Shown piece after piece: positions 1-7,911 of a stretch of 35,062 nt of DNA. The DNA comes from an uncultured Clostridia bacterium (GTDB taxonomy: Bacteria; Bacillota; Clostridia; Peptostreptococcales; Anaerovoracaceae). A program made the position numbers and the translations under genes. The number at the start of each line of letters is the position of its first letter. Position 1 is the stretch's first letter. The notes under the pieces were generated by a model that saw only the letters and a program-made list of their open reading frames with translations, did no database searches and had not been told where the DNA came from. Location of the stretch: contig CALZOZ010000013.1 in the NCBI GenBank assembly GCA_945828095.1, positions 1-35,062 of the forward strand, in the 5' to 3' direction.

Positions 1-16
1 AATAAAAGTACCGCAC

Positions 17-44
17 TTGCAAATTTTATATAATGTGGTACAAT
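17..44 (+). promoter_or_regulatory. Predicted sigma-A promoter of the trk operon
   Basis: A TTGCAA -35 (17-22) and TACAAT -10 (39-44) are separated by 16 bp, placing the start near 51, about 33 nt before trkA. Inverted arms GTACCGCA (8-15) and TGTGGTAC (34-41), with one mismatch, bracket the core and could be an operator. Motif match only. Confidence 0.5.
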
Positions 45-83
45 GGAATATACATTTAAAAATATTACGAGGTACGTGAAATT

Positions 84-1442
84 ATGAAGATTGCAATCGT
101 TGGGGCCGGCAAACTCGGTCTCAAGGTAGTTAATGCTCTAGTAGGCGGCGACCATGCCATAACTGTATTCGATGTCAACGAGGCTGTTCTTAACAAAATC
201 GGGCAGCAGTACGACGTTATGACCGTAGCGGGAAATGCCAAGCAGATAAGCCTTTTGAAGGATCGAGGCATCGAAAACTTTGACTTTCTCATTGCCTGCA
301 CAGACAGCGACGAGCAGAACATCGTCATTGCATCCTTTGCCAAAAATCTTGGATGTTCCAAGGTTATCGCCAGAGTCCGTGACCCTGAGCACATGAACCA
401 GATGGACTTCATCATGGAGACAATGAACATTGACCATATTGTCAATCCTGACCTTTCCATCACCAAGGAAATCTACAAGTATCTCGTGGAAAAGTACACC
501 CTCACCAACGGAATTTTTTCCAGCGGCAAGGTTTCCCTGGTTCAGTTCAAGGTGCAGAAGTACAAAAAACTCATCGGTCTTTCAATGATAGATGTAAGCA
601 AGGTTCTGCCAAACATGCTGGTTGTTGCTATTTCCAGAAACGGCAAGATAATAATCCCTCACGGCAAAACCGTAATCGATGATCACGATACTCTCTATCT
701 TATAGGCGAAAAGTCTGAAATCGTAGAGCTTCATAAGAAGGTTCACGAAAAAGGTAAATATACCAACCTGCAGAAGGTTATGATTATAGGAGGAGGAAAG
801 ACAGGCTATTACCTTGCAGGCAAACTGTCTGAGTTTGGTATCGCCGTAAAGCTTATAGAAAAGAGCAAGGAACGCTGCTACTACCTTTCCACCCATCTGG
901 ATGACGTAATGGTTCTTCACGGAGATGCTACGGATACTTCCCTTCTTGAGGAGGAAAATCTTGACGAAATGGATGCCTTCGTTGCGGCAACAGGTTTCGA
1001 TGAAGAAAACCTGCTTCTGGCACTCATAGCCAAACAGCGCGGCGTAGAGGATGTTATCTCCAAAGTAAGTCATCAAAGCTACAAGGATCTCATCGAAAAG
1101 ATGGGTGTCGACATGGCTTTAAACCCTTTGGACATTGTAGCCAGCACAATTCTGCGCTACATCCAGGGCTCCAAGAAGATTATCGCTTCCCTGCTTATTC
1201 AGGGCCAGGCAGAGATTATGGAAATTATAGCTTCAAACGAAATGAAGCTTGCAAATGTACCTCTTAAAGATGTAAACCTTCCTGACGGTGTTCTCATCGC
1301 TGCAATACACAGGGGTCAGCAGGTTATCATTCCAAACGGCGATACCAGAATACTTGAAGATGACAAGGTTACCATCTTCTGTCTTCTCACAGATATCGGT
1401 GAACTCGAAAAGCTTTTTACAGCCAAGAAGGCATTTTTATAA
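84..1442 (+). CDS. trkA: Trk-type potassium uptake regulatory subunit TrkA
   Basis: Cytoplasmic NAD-binding gating subunit of the Trk/Ktr K+ uptake system. The 452-residue protein has two RCK halves: a first Rossmann fold with GAGKLG at residues 7-12, then a TrkA-C domain, then a second nucleotide-binding motif GGGKTG near residue 236 followed by a second TrkA-C domain. This duplicated layout and length are normal for TrkA (single-RCK KtrA is about half this). The start is supported by an ACGAGG ribosome site 11 nt upstream and by the nucleotide-binding motif beginning within ten residues. It is first in an operon with two trkH genes, which encode the membrane pore it gates. Identification is secure; which of the two TrkH proteins it serves cannot be told. 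Confidence 0.95.
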   Translation: MKIAIVGAGKLGLKVVNALVGGDHAITVFDVNEAVLNKIGQQYDVMTVAGNAKQISLLKDRGIENFDFLIACTDSDEQNIVIASFAKNLGCSKVIARVRDPEHMNQMDFIMETMNIDHIVNPDLSITKEIYKYLVEKYTLTNGIFSSGKVSLVQFKVQKYKKLIGLSMIDVSKVLPNMLVVAISRNGKIIIPHGKTVIDDHDTLYLIGEKSEIVELHKKVHEKGKYTNLQKVMIIGGGKTGYYLAGKLSEFGIAVKLIEKSKERCYYLSTHLDDVMVLHGDATDTSLLEEENLDEMDAFVAATGFDEENLLLALIAKQRGVEDVISKVSHQSYKDLIEKMGVDMALNPLDIVASTILRYIQGSKKIIASLLIQGQAEIMEIIASNEMKLANVPLKDVNLPDGVLIAAIHRGQQVIIPNGDTRILEDDKVTIFCLLTDIGELEKLFTAKKAFL

Positions 1443-1478
1443 TATTCCCGCGTCATGCGGATCAGAAAGGAGCTTGCA

Positions 1479-2951
1479 ATGCGCGGCAAGCACAGAGATT
1501 TTGTCAGAATCGAAGGCGCAGCCCTTCTCGTTCTGGCAGCAGCTATGATTATACCCTTCATACTGGCACTGTTCTACATGGAAAAGTCATCCGTCATAGG
1601 ATTCGGTACGGTTATAGGCTTTTGTATTCTTGCGGGAGTGCTTATACGTATTACCATTAAACCTTCTCCGGAAAAGTTTAAATCCAGAGACGGGTTTTTT
1701 GTTGTGTCTCTGACATGGCTTGTATGTTCACTGGTCGGCGCTGCACCGTTTATGATTTCAGGATCTATACCTGATCTTGCAGATGCAGTGTTTGAGTCCT
1801 GCTCCGGCTTCAGTACTACCGGTGCTTCTATCCTTACCGATATAGAATCTATGCCGAAATCAATTCTTTTCTGGCGTTCTTTCACCCACTGGCTGGGCGG
1901 TATGGGCATCATCGTTTTTGTAATGGCCATCCTTCCTGCTCTCGGCATCAGCGGTCAGATGGTAGCTTATGCCGAGACTCCGGGTCCTATTAAGGATAAG
2001 GTTACAGCCCGATTCTCCGATACGGCCAAAGGGCTTTACAGGATGTATATAGGACTTACGGCTGCTGAGGTTATACTCCTGAAGCTTGGAGGTATGAACT
2101 GGTATGACGCTTTTGTACACACCTTCGGAACTGTAGGAACCGGCGGCTTTTCCACCTATAATTCCAGTATTGCCCACTTTACCAGCCCCTACATCCAGAT
2201 AGTTATAATTGTCTTCATGGTGCTGGCAGGAATGAATTTCAATCTTTACTATGTGGGAATAATTCAGAAGCACGGTCTCAAGACAATATTCCGTGACGAT
2301 GAAACTAAATTCTACCTTTCGGCAATGGGTATCGCTACTTTGGCGATTTTCATATATAACAATGTTATGGATGGCTTCCGCGATGCCGGACATACGCTTC
2401 TCAGCGCTGCATTTCAGGTCGCTTCCATCACGACAACTACAGGTTATGCCACGGATGACTTTGACCTTTGGCCAACATTTTCCAAAATGGTCATATTTGC
2501 CATGTTTTTCTTCGGCGGCTGTTCAGGCTCTACAGGCGGCGGAATCAAATGCGTGCGTATGCTCGTCTGCATGAAGCTTCTGCGCAGGAGCTTTTCCCTT
2601 AAAGTTCATCCTAACAGAGTGGTTCCTCTGTCTCTCAACGGAAAGGATCTTCCGTCTGATGTAATCATAAAGATAACCAACTTCGCATTCACATACGTTG
2701 CTGTGCTCTTTGCAGGAACTCTGCTGCTGTCCGTTGACAATATGGATTTTATTTCCACTCTTTCAGCGGCAGCCAGCTGTTTGGGCAATATCGGCCCGGG
2801 ATTTAATCTGGTGGGTCCTACAATGAACTACGCATCACTTACTGATTTTTCAAAATACGTCTGCTCCTTCCTTATGATCGCCGGCAGACTGGAACTTTTC
2901 ACCGTGTTTACACTGTTTTCACGGCATTACTGGAATTCAAATCGTGTTTAG
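1479..2951 (+). CDS. trkH: Trk potassium uptake protein TrkH (first copy)
   Basis: Membrane K+-translocating subunit of the SKT superfamily, about 490 residues. Four pore-loop selectivity motifs built round a conserved glycine are visible: STTGAS, GTGGFS, TTTGYA and GNIGPG. The membrane-spanning segments are hydrophobic as expected. The start was set at the ATG at 1479 because AAAGGAG (1466-1472) lies 6 nt upstream; an in-frame ATG at 1455 would put that site inside the gene. It begins 37 nt after trkA and is followed 17 nt later by a second trkH, so all three should be co-transcribed. Family assignment is secure; K+ versus Na+ preference is inferred from the family. Confidence 0.93.
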   Translation: MRGKHRDFVRIEGAALLVLAAAMIIPFILALFYMEKSSVIGFGTVIGFCILAGVLIRITIKPSPEKFKSRDGFFVVSLTWLVCSLVGAAPFMISGSIPDLADAVFESCSGFSTTGASILTDIESMPKSILFWRSFTHWLGGMGIIVFVMAILPALGISGQMVAYAETPGPIKDKVTARFSDTAKGLYRMYIGLTAAEVILLKLGGMNWYDAFVHTFGTVGTGGFSTYNSSIAHFTSPYIQIVIIVFMVLAGMNFNLYYVGIIQKHGLKTIFRDDETKFYLSAMGIATLAIFIYNNVMDGFRDAGHTLLSAAFQVASITTTTGYATDDFDLWPTFSKMVIFAMFFFGGCSGSTGGGIKCVRMLVCMKLLRRSFSLKVHPNRVVPLSLNGKDLPSDVIIKITNFAFTYVAVLFAGTLLLSVDNMDFISTLSAAASCLGNIGPGFNLVGPTMNYASLTDFSKYVCSFLMIAGRLELFTVFTLFSRHYWNSNRV

Positions 2952-2968
2952 AGAGGTTAAAGCTTAAG

Positions 2969-4441
2969 ATGCATATAAACTATAAGGTTTACATTAAAAT
3001 ACTCGGTTTTCTGACGGCTATCGTAGGTCTGGGCATGCTCATGTGCTCGGCTGTAGGCATGTTTTTCGGAGAGTGGACTGCCTCCGGTACACTGCTCATC
3101 ACTTCGCTGGTGTGTATCGCCATAGGTTTTGTCATACTTACTCAGCTCAGATTCCGCAAAATAAACCTGCGATTTCACGAGGGGTGGCTTATCGCCTGTA
3201 TGAGCTGGGTGTACTGCTCTCTTCTCGGTGCTGTTCCTTTTTATTTCGGAGGCATGGATTATACCATAATAGGTTCGTTTTTTGAAGCGGTGGCAGGCTT
3301 CACTACCACCGGATGTTCTGTATTCGATATCAACCAGATGCCAAAATGTCTGGCACTGTGGAAAGCCGTTGCAAGCTGGTTCGGCGGCATGGGTATCCTG
3401 GTGTTTGTAGTTTCTGTATTTCCTGCCTTAGGAATCAGTGGTCAGTCTATTGCATCAGCAGAAACTACCGGTCCTACCATTGCCAAACTAGATGCTAAAT
3501 ATGCAGATACCGGTAAATTCCTCTATCTGGTATATCTTGCCTTCACTGTAGTTGAGTTTATACTGCTGATCATAGGACCCCTGGACTGGTATGATGCACT
3601 CATAACCACCTTCAGCAGCGTAAGCACCGGCGGCCTTGTCATAACTTCCGAAAACGAAGCCCTCTTTACCTCCACCTATGTACGTATGGTGGTGCTGGTA
3701 TTCACGGTGCTCTCATCCCTTAACTTCTGTTCCTACTTTCTTATCAGGCAGAAGAGATTCAAGGAAGCTTTGCTGAATATAGAAACTCGTATTTTCTTTA
3801 TAATTATAGGTATAGCAACCACTATGATAGCCCTGTGTCTTAAGTTTACCGGTACCTATTCCAGCCTGTGGCAGGCTGTCAAGGACAGCTTGTGTCAGGT
3901 GACGGCCTTTATTGCAACATCCGGATACTATGTCTGTGACTATACAAAATGGCCTACTTTTGCAGTAGTTATCCTTTTTACCCTACTGTTCATCGGAGGC
4001 TGTTCCATGTCGACCTCAGGCTCCATGAAAGTAATCCGTTTCGTTGTTTTCCTGAAGCTGATCAAGAGAGGCATATTCAGGCAGATCCATCCAAGAGCGG
4101 TAAAAGCAGTAGTGGTAGACGGAGAAGCCGTTCCCGCAGACAAGGTTTCTGCTATAACTACTCACATACTGCTGTACTTCGGAGTATTCTTCTTCTCCTG
4201 CATTATGCTTTCTTTCAATAATTTTGATATGGAAACTACTATCACCACAGCCATAGGCTTTTTCTCCAACACCGGAATGGCTATGGGTGAAGCCGGCTGT
4301 ACGGGATATTTCGGTATGTTCAGCCAGTTCTCCCAGTTCTTCCTTTCACTGCTGATGATTATGGGAAGACTTGAGATGTACGCGGTTCTTCTGCTCTTCT
4401 CCAAATCATTCTGGAGACTGGATAGTGCTAAATCGGTATAG
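2969..4441 (+). CDS. trkH: Trk potassium uptake protein TrkH (second copy)
   Basis: Second SKT-superfamily pore subunit, 490 residues. Pore motifs are TTTGCS, STGGLV, ATSGYY and SNTGMA, each retaining the key glycine but differing from the first copy, notably in the fourth loop where GNIGPG becomes SNTGMA. The two copies are paralogues in tandem and clearly diverged, not a recent duplication. A GAGAGG ribosome site (2951-2956) overlaps the stop region of the upstream copy. Both copies share the single trkA upstream, suggesting either alternative pores for one gating ring or a mixed-subunit pore. The gene is followed by an overlapping terminator-like hairpin and a CBS-domain gene. Confidence 0.92.
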   Translation: MHINYKVYIKILGFLTAIVGLGMLMCSAVGMFFGEWTASGTLLITSLVCIAIGFVILTQLRFRKINLRFHEGWLIACMSWVYCSLLGAVPFYFGGMDYTIIGSFFEAVAGFTTTGCSVFDINQMPKCLALWKAVASWFGGMGILVFVVSVFPALGISGQSIASAETTGPTIAKLDAKYADTGKFLYLVYLAFTVVEFILLIIGPLDWYDALITTFSSVSTGGLVITSENEALFTSTYVRMVVLVFTVLSSLNFCSYFLIRQKRFKEALLNIETRIFFIIIGIATTMIALCLKFTGTYSSLWQAVKDSLCQVTAFIATSGYYVCDYTKWPTFAVVILFTLLFIGGCSMSTSGSMKVIRFVVFLKLIKRGIFRQIHPRAVKAVVVDGEAVPADKVSAITTHILLYFGVFFFSCIMLSFNNFDMETTITTAIGFFSNTGMAMGEAGCTGYFGMFSQFSQFFLSLLMIMGRLEMYAVLLLFSKSFWRLDSAKSV

Positions 4442-4452
4442 ATATTTTAAGG

Positions 4453-4492
4453 AAAAACGGTCACTCTATCTAATAGAAGGAGGACCGTTTTT
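4453..4492 (+). promoter_or_regulatory. Terminator-like hairpin containing the RBS of the CBS gene
   Basis: Perfect 10-bp arms AAAAACGGTC (4453-4462) and GACCGTTTTT (4483-4492) enclose a 20-nt loop holding the GAAGGAGG ribosome site. The T5 tract at the end of the 3' arm runs straight into the ATG at 4493. The element resembles an intrinsic terminator of trkH overlapping the translation start of the next gene, so it could attenuate transcription or mask initiation. Confidence 0.6.
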
Positions 4493-4906
4493 ATGCTTGT
4501 AAAGGATTTAATGACCACCGCCGTGACATCAGTGCCACCGGGAAGTCCTGCCGCAGCGGTGATAAAAATCATGCGTTCTGAGGATGTGGGCATAGTACCT
4601 GTCTGTGATATTCAGGGACACCTGCTGGGCGTTATCACCGACCGTGACATTCTGATTCGTGATGGCCTTGATAAAAATGTTGATGAAATAATGAGCCGCA
4701 ATGTGGTCTGCGCCGCGCCTAAAGATGACATTCACGATGCGGCATTAAAAATGTCCAAGTTCGGTGTTCGCCGTCTGCCTGTTGTTGAAAACGAAAAGCT
4801 TACGGGCATGCTGTCCCTGAAAGACCTGGCCGGTAAGAGGATTTTCACTGCGGAAATCGGCCATATCATATATAATATCTGCAACAAAAAACCGCAGCAC
4901 TATTAA
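4493..4906 (+). CDS. Two-CBS-domain protein
   Basis: A 137-residue soluble protein made almost entirely of two CBS domains (about residues 1-56 and 66-125), each starting with a DLM/EIM-type motif and containing GVITDRD or a similar adenosine-ligand loop (GMLSLKDL in the second). Stand-alone CBS pairs bind adenine nucleotides and sense energy state. Its position 51 nt after two K+ channel genes suggests, by inference only, a regulatory link to K+ uptake. It starts directly after a T5-ended hairpin and overlaps the convergent RNase R gene by four bases at its stop. The true partner is unknown. Confidence 0.85.
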   Translation: MLVKDLMTTAVTSVPPGSPAAAVIKIMRSEDVGIVPVCDIQGHLLGVITDRDILIRDGLDKNVDEIMSRNVVCAAPKDDIHDAALKMSKFGVRRLPVVENEKLTGMLSLKDLAGKRIFTAEIGHIIYNICNKKPQHY

Positions 4907-4916
4907 ATGCCGCGGC
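4886..4916 (-). terminator. Intrinsic terminator of rnr
   Basis: On the minus strand GCCGCGGC (4909-4916) pairs with GCTGCGGT (4891-4898) using two G-U wobbles, loop of 10 nt, then a T6 run. The rnr stop codon lies in the loop. On the plus strand the wobbles become A-C mismatches, so termination should favour the minus strand. Confidence 0.75.
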
Positions 4917-6795
4917 TTTTCTCTATAATCTTAAAATCTATCTGTTTCTCTTGCGGACGTGCATCCATAACACGGATTCTCACCCTTTCACCAAGCTGAT
5001 AAGGTTTGGCAAGCTCTGATGCAAAAGCCATACCCCCAATGGTATTAGGCAGTTCCACATATACGCCGAAATCGGTAACACCGCTGACAACACCGTCATA
5101 TTCCTCCCCGATGTGTGCCTGCATAAACTGAGCTTTCTTCATCTTGTCAACCTCACGCTCCAGCTCCTGGGCCTTTCTCTCAGTCTGTGATGAAATGTCA
5201 GCTGCCTTTTCAGCATCTATCCTGTACTTTTCCAGTTTTTCCTCGGTCATGCGCCCTGTAATTGCTTCCTTGATTATCCTGTGAATAATAAGGTCCGGAT
5301 ACCTCCTGATAGGTGAAGTAAAGTGGCAGTAATATCTGAAAGCCAGACCAAAATGCCCCTCGCACTCCGTGCTGTAGCGAGCTTTTTTCATAGTCCTGAG
5401 CATTACCCTGTTTACCACGCTTTCGTACGGCTTGTCCTCAATATCAGCAATGATGTCTGCCAGTGTCTTAGGATAAATATTGTCTGCACTTCCCTTTAAC
5501 TTAATGCCGAAGTTCATGAGGTAGGTCTTGAGATCCATGATTTTTTCAGGATCGGGTTTTTCGTGAATTCGGTACACGAAAGGATAGTTAAGCCAGAAAA
5601 AGTGTTCTGCCACCGTTTCGTTAGCCGCAAGCATGAATTCCTCAATAAGCCGGTTTGCGGTTCTGCGTTCCTCAAGCTCCACTGCAATGGGATTTTCCTC
5701 TTCGTCTAAAGTTATGACAGCCTCTGAGATGTCAAAATCCAGGCTGCCCCTCTGCTTCCTTCTGTGGCGAAGTATTGCCGCCAGTTCCCCCATAAGCTTT
5801 ATATCTTCACATATGCTGCTGTATTTTGCCATCAATTGAGGATCTTCCTTTTCCAGAATATCCGATACATCATCGTAGACCATTCTGGCCACAGATCTGA
5901 TGACAGATTCTCTGATGGAGTGGTCCACAACCTTTCCCTCACCGTCAATCTCCATAAAGCACGAAAGAGTGAGCCTGTCCTGTCCTTCATTAAGACTGCA
6001 GCTGCCGTTGGAAAGTGCCTTTGGAAGCATTGGAATCACTCGATTAATCAGATAGACGCTGGTACCTCTTTTTAAGGCCTCCTTGTCCAAGTATCCGTCT
6101 TCGGCCACAAAGTGGCTTACATCTGCAATGTGAACCCCCAAAAGGTAATTTCCATTTGGTAATATCTCTATGGAAACTGCATCATCCAGATCTTTGGCTG
6201 TGGGCCCATCTATAGTAAAAATTGTTTTATCCCTCAGATCAAGTCTGTACTTGAGGGTTTCATCCGTTATGGTTTCCTTTGAGCGTGCTTTTGCCTCTGC
6301 ATTTGCCCTGCTTGGAAAGGTTTCATACAGTCCGTAAGACCTTATCAGACTCAGCACATCACTTCCCGGCTGTCCTTCCCGTGCTATAATCTCCGTGATT
6401 TTTCCTTCCAGGCTGCGCGCGGCATCAGGATAGGCAGTGATTTTAGCCACTACCTTGTCTCCGGTCTGAGCATTCCTGAAAAAGTCCTTTTTTATAAAAA
6501 CATCTTCTCCTATTTTCTTATCATCGGGCACCACAAAACCGTAGTGCTTATGCCGTTCAAAGGTACCAACCACCTCTGCAGTCTTTCTTTCCAGAACCTT
6601 GACTACTGCAGCCTCTCTGTTCCTTCTTGTCATATGAGGCGGAACTATTTCTGCCTCTACTTTATCACCATTCATGGCTCCCGCCATCCTGTCGGGCGCA
6701 ACAAAAACGTCGACCCCCTCCTCTTGGCGGATGAAGCCGAAACCCTTCTGGTGTTTCTCTATTATTCCTGTAATTCTCTCTATTTCTCTTTTCAT
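4903..6795 (-). CDS. rnr: Ribonuclease R (RNB-family 3'-5' exoribonuclease)
   Basis: Processive hydrolytic 3'-5' exoribonuclease of structured RNA. The 630-residue order is cold-shock-like RNA-binding domains (about 5-140), the RNB catalytic domain with the metal-binding DGPTAKDLDDA at about 196-206, and a C-terminal S1 domain (about 560-628). Compared with the Bacillus enzyme (near 780 residues) it lacks the N-terminal winged-helix segment and the lysine-rich tail, so it is a compact form. The ATG at 6795 is the only plausible start: an in-frame stop lies just upstream and no other start codon intervenes. There is no Shine-Dalgarno sequence, and the promoter -10 ends 7 nt before the ATG, pointing to a leaderless message. 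Confidence 0.92.
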   Translation of the reverse strand: MKREIERITGIIEKHQKGFGFIRQEEGVDVFVAPDRMAGAMNGDKVEAEIVPPHMTRRNREAAVVKVLERKTAEVVGTFERHKHYGFVVPDDKKIGEDVFIKKDFFRNAQTGDKVVAKITAYPDAARSLEGKITEIIAREGQPGSDVLSLIRSYGLYETFPSRANAEAKARSKETITDETLKYRLDLRDKTIFTIDGPTAKDLDDAVSIEILPNGNYLLGVHIADVSHFVAEDGYLDKEALKRGTSVYLINRVIPMLPKALSNGSCSLNEGQDRLTLSCFMEIDGEGKVVDHSIRESVIRSVARMVYDDVSDILEKEDPQLMAKYSSICEDIKLMGELAAILRHRRKQRGSLDFDISEAVITLDEEENPIAVELEERRTANRLIEEFMLAANETVAEHFFWLNYPFVYRIHEKPDPEKIMDLKTYLMNFGIKLKGSADNIYPKTLADIIADIEDKPYESVVNRVMLRTMKKARYSTECEGHFGLAFRYYCHFTSPIRRYPDLIIHRIIKEAITGRMTEEKLEKYRIDAEKAADISSQTERKAQELEREVDKMKKAQFMQAHIGEEYDGVVSGVTDFGVYVELPNTIGGMAFASELAKPYQLGERVRIRVMDARPQEKQIDFKIIEKSRGI

Positions 6796-6802
6796 AAGTA
6801 AA

Positions 6803-6831
6803 AGTATATTCTGCCAGCTGTCCTAAGTCAA
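6803..6831 (-). promoter_or_regulatory. rnr promoter, near-consensus, abutting the start codon
   Basis: On the minus strand TTGACT (6826-6831), a 17-bp spacer and TATACT (6803-6808) form a strong sigma-A promoter. Only 7 nt separate the -10 from the ATG of rnr, so transcription should start at or within 1-2 nt of the start codon. Confidence 0.65.
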
Positions 6832-6840
6832 GCCCCGTTA

Positions 6841-6875
6841 AAAAAGTCAAGGTCTCCCCGTGTGACAAGGAGACC
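6841..6875 (-). terminator. Terminator after the Asn/Asp-rich lipoprotein gene
   Basis: On the minus strand GGTCTCC (6869-6875) and GGAGACC (6851-6857) form a 7-bp stem with an 11-nt loop, followed by TTGAC and a T6 tract. It lies 60 nt past the lipoprotein stop. Confidence 0.55.
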
Positions 6876-6935
6876 CGCTTTAATGATTTAATGCTTTTAT
6901 GTGGTTTTCTTTTGAAGCCGTCGGCACTTGCACCG

Positions 6936-7247
6936 TTAGGCTGCTCCATTTACTTTATTATTATCTCTGTTGTCAATGCCATTGTCATTCACATCATTAT
7001 TTGTTCTGCCTTCATTATCATTTCCGCCGAGCATATTGTCAACATCGTCTCTAAGGTTATCGCCTGCTCTTCCGATATCATCTCCCAGGTCGTTGCGTGT
7101 ATCGTTGTTGTTTACTCCGTCGTTTACTCCGTCGTTTACTCCCGGTGTATTGTCATTGACATCGTTGTTGTTGCGTCCGCAGCCTGCCATAACACAGGAT
7201 AAAGCAAGTAATAAAATCATTAAGATAATGGTAGTCTTCTTTTTCAT
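6936..7247 (-). CDS. Small Asn/Asp/Gly-rich putative lipoprotein
   Basis: A 103-residue protein with an N-terminal KKK, a hydrophobic stretch and a lipobox-like MAGC near residue 22, so it is probably exported and lipidated. The mature part is low-complexity, dominated by Asn, Asp and Gly, and contains a GVND unit repeated through a 12-bp tandem repeat (about 7116-7143). The start is set at the ATG at 7247, which has AAAGGAG 7 nt upstream; an in-frame ATG at 7271 would place this site inside the gene. The ribosome site sits in a hairpin. I do not recognise the family; function unknown. Confidence 0.7.
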   Translation of the reverse strand: MKKKTTIILMILLLALSCVMAGCGRNNNDVNDNTPGVNDGVNDGVNNNDTRNDLGDDIGRAGDNLRDDVDNMLGGNDNEGRTNNDVNDNGIDNRDNNKVNGAA

Positions 7248-7291
7248 AAAAACACTCCTTTCTTCATTCACACTTAGTTTGGAGTGTTTTT
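7248..7291 (-). promoter_or_regulatory. Hairpin sequestering the RBS of the lipoprotein gene, ending in T5-ATG
   Basis: In the minus-strand transcript the 11-nt arms AAAAACACTCC and GGAGTGTTTTT (plus coordinates 7281-7291 and 7248-7258) pair around a 22-nt loop. The 3' arm includes most of the AGGAG ribosome site and its T5 directly precedes the ATG at 7247. The geometry matches the hairpin before the CBS gene at 4453-4492. Confidence 0.6.
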
Positions 7292-7326
7292 TTGAAAATA
7301 TGCGATGAAAAATTTAAAAATTTTTT

Positions 7327-7370
7327 AAAGCCTCCCTACACACTGCCTGAGCAATGCCTGAGGAGGCTTT
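7327..7370 (-). terminator. Possible terminator after the yjdF remnant
   Basis: A 9-bp stem AAAGCCTCC (7327-7335) / GGAGGCTTT (7362-7370) encloses two direct TGCCTGAG copies. The downstream minus-strand tract is A6 then T5 and not a clean T run, so termination efficiency is doubtful. Confidence 0.4.
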
Positions 7371-7382
7371 CCGGTCACAGAC

Positions 7383-7646
7383 TCAATGGCCTTTATGTTT
7401 TTCCTTGCGCTTCTGCTGCTTCTGCTCAAAACGTCGCTGCTTTTCGGCTTCCTTCATCTCACGGCTGATAACCTTTCGCTCGACTTTCATCTGCTCGTGC
7501 TGCAGCTTCAATGCCTGCTGAGACCTGGTACCGATTCCGGTCTGCTCCATCTGGCGTCTCGCTTCGCGCTGCATCCTTTTGGGATTCACCTTCGTTTCCT
7601 TAAAGTCAATTGCATAAGGCTCTGAGCTGAACCATAAAATTTCTTT
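7383..7646 (-). pseudogene. 5'-truncated remnant of yjdF (DUF2992 family)
   Basis: The 68 residues from a GTG at 7589 match the C-terminal part of YjdF/DUF2992 proteins: an NPKRMQRE segment, a central GIGTRSQQALKL and a highly basic KRKEKHKG tail, typical of this RNA-associated family. Family members are roughly twice this length. The frame stays open for 19 codons upstream, including AIDFKET before NPKRM, but contains no ATG and ends at a stop at 7647-7649. The N-terminal half is therefore missing, and inverted-box array A begins about 13 bp further on. A short functional C-terminal protein from the GTG is possible but no good ribosome site precedes it. Confidence 0.7.
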
Positions 7647-7655
7647 TTAAATGAA

Positions 7656-7911
7656 AAGTAAACCTTTGTCGACGAAATTTCAATGCCTTCAGGGAATTAG
7701 TGGTTTATAAATTTTAAGGCAACGAAAAACTCGATTCAATGGAATATACATTTTTCTGAAAAAAATAAACCAATTTCTGTGTAGCGTGCCGAAAAAGGTT
7801 TATAATATGTATTTAAATTTAAGTTTCCCCTTTCATCAAAATGGGCAACAAGCAAAATAGTAAACCAGCTAAACCCGAAAACCGTTGAAAATTAAAAATT
7901 TAGGTTTATTT
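7656..7911. repeat. Array A: mirror-symmetric inverted TAAACC boxes
   Basis: This fills the gene-free stretch 7647-7960. TAAACC occurs on the plus strand at 7659, 7766, 7861 and 7870, and on the minus strand (as GGTTTA) at 7702, 7797 and 7903. Six of them alternate in orientation with centre spacings 43, 64, 31, 64 and 42 bp, which is symmetric about 7784. Mirror-paired boxes resemble each other beyond the hexamer (the inner pair both continue to TTTC; the second pair both continue A..CTAA). No ORF or clear promoter is seen inside. Nature unknown. Confidence 0.5.

Noticed and set aside
6665-6949. 94-codon minus-strand ORF spanning the rnr promoter and start
   Set aside because: It overlaps rnr in another frame, covers the rnr promoter and a terminator, and shows no recognisable domain.
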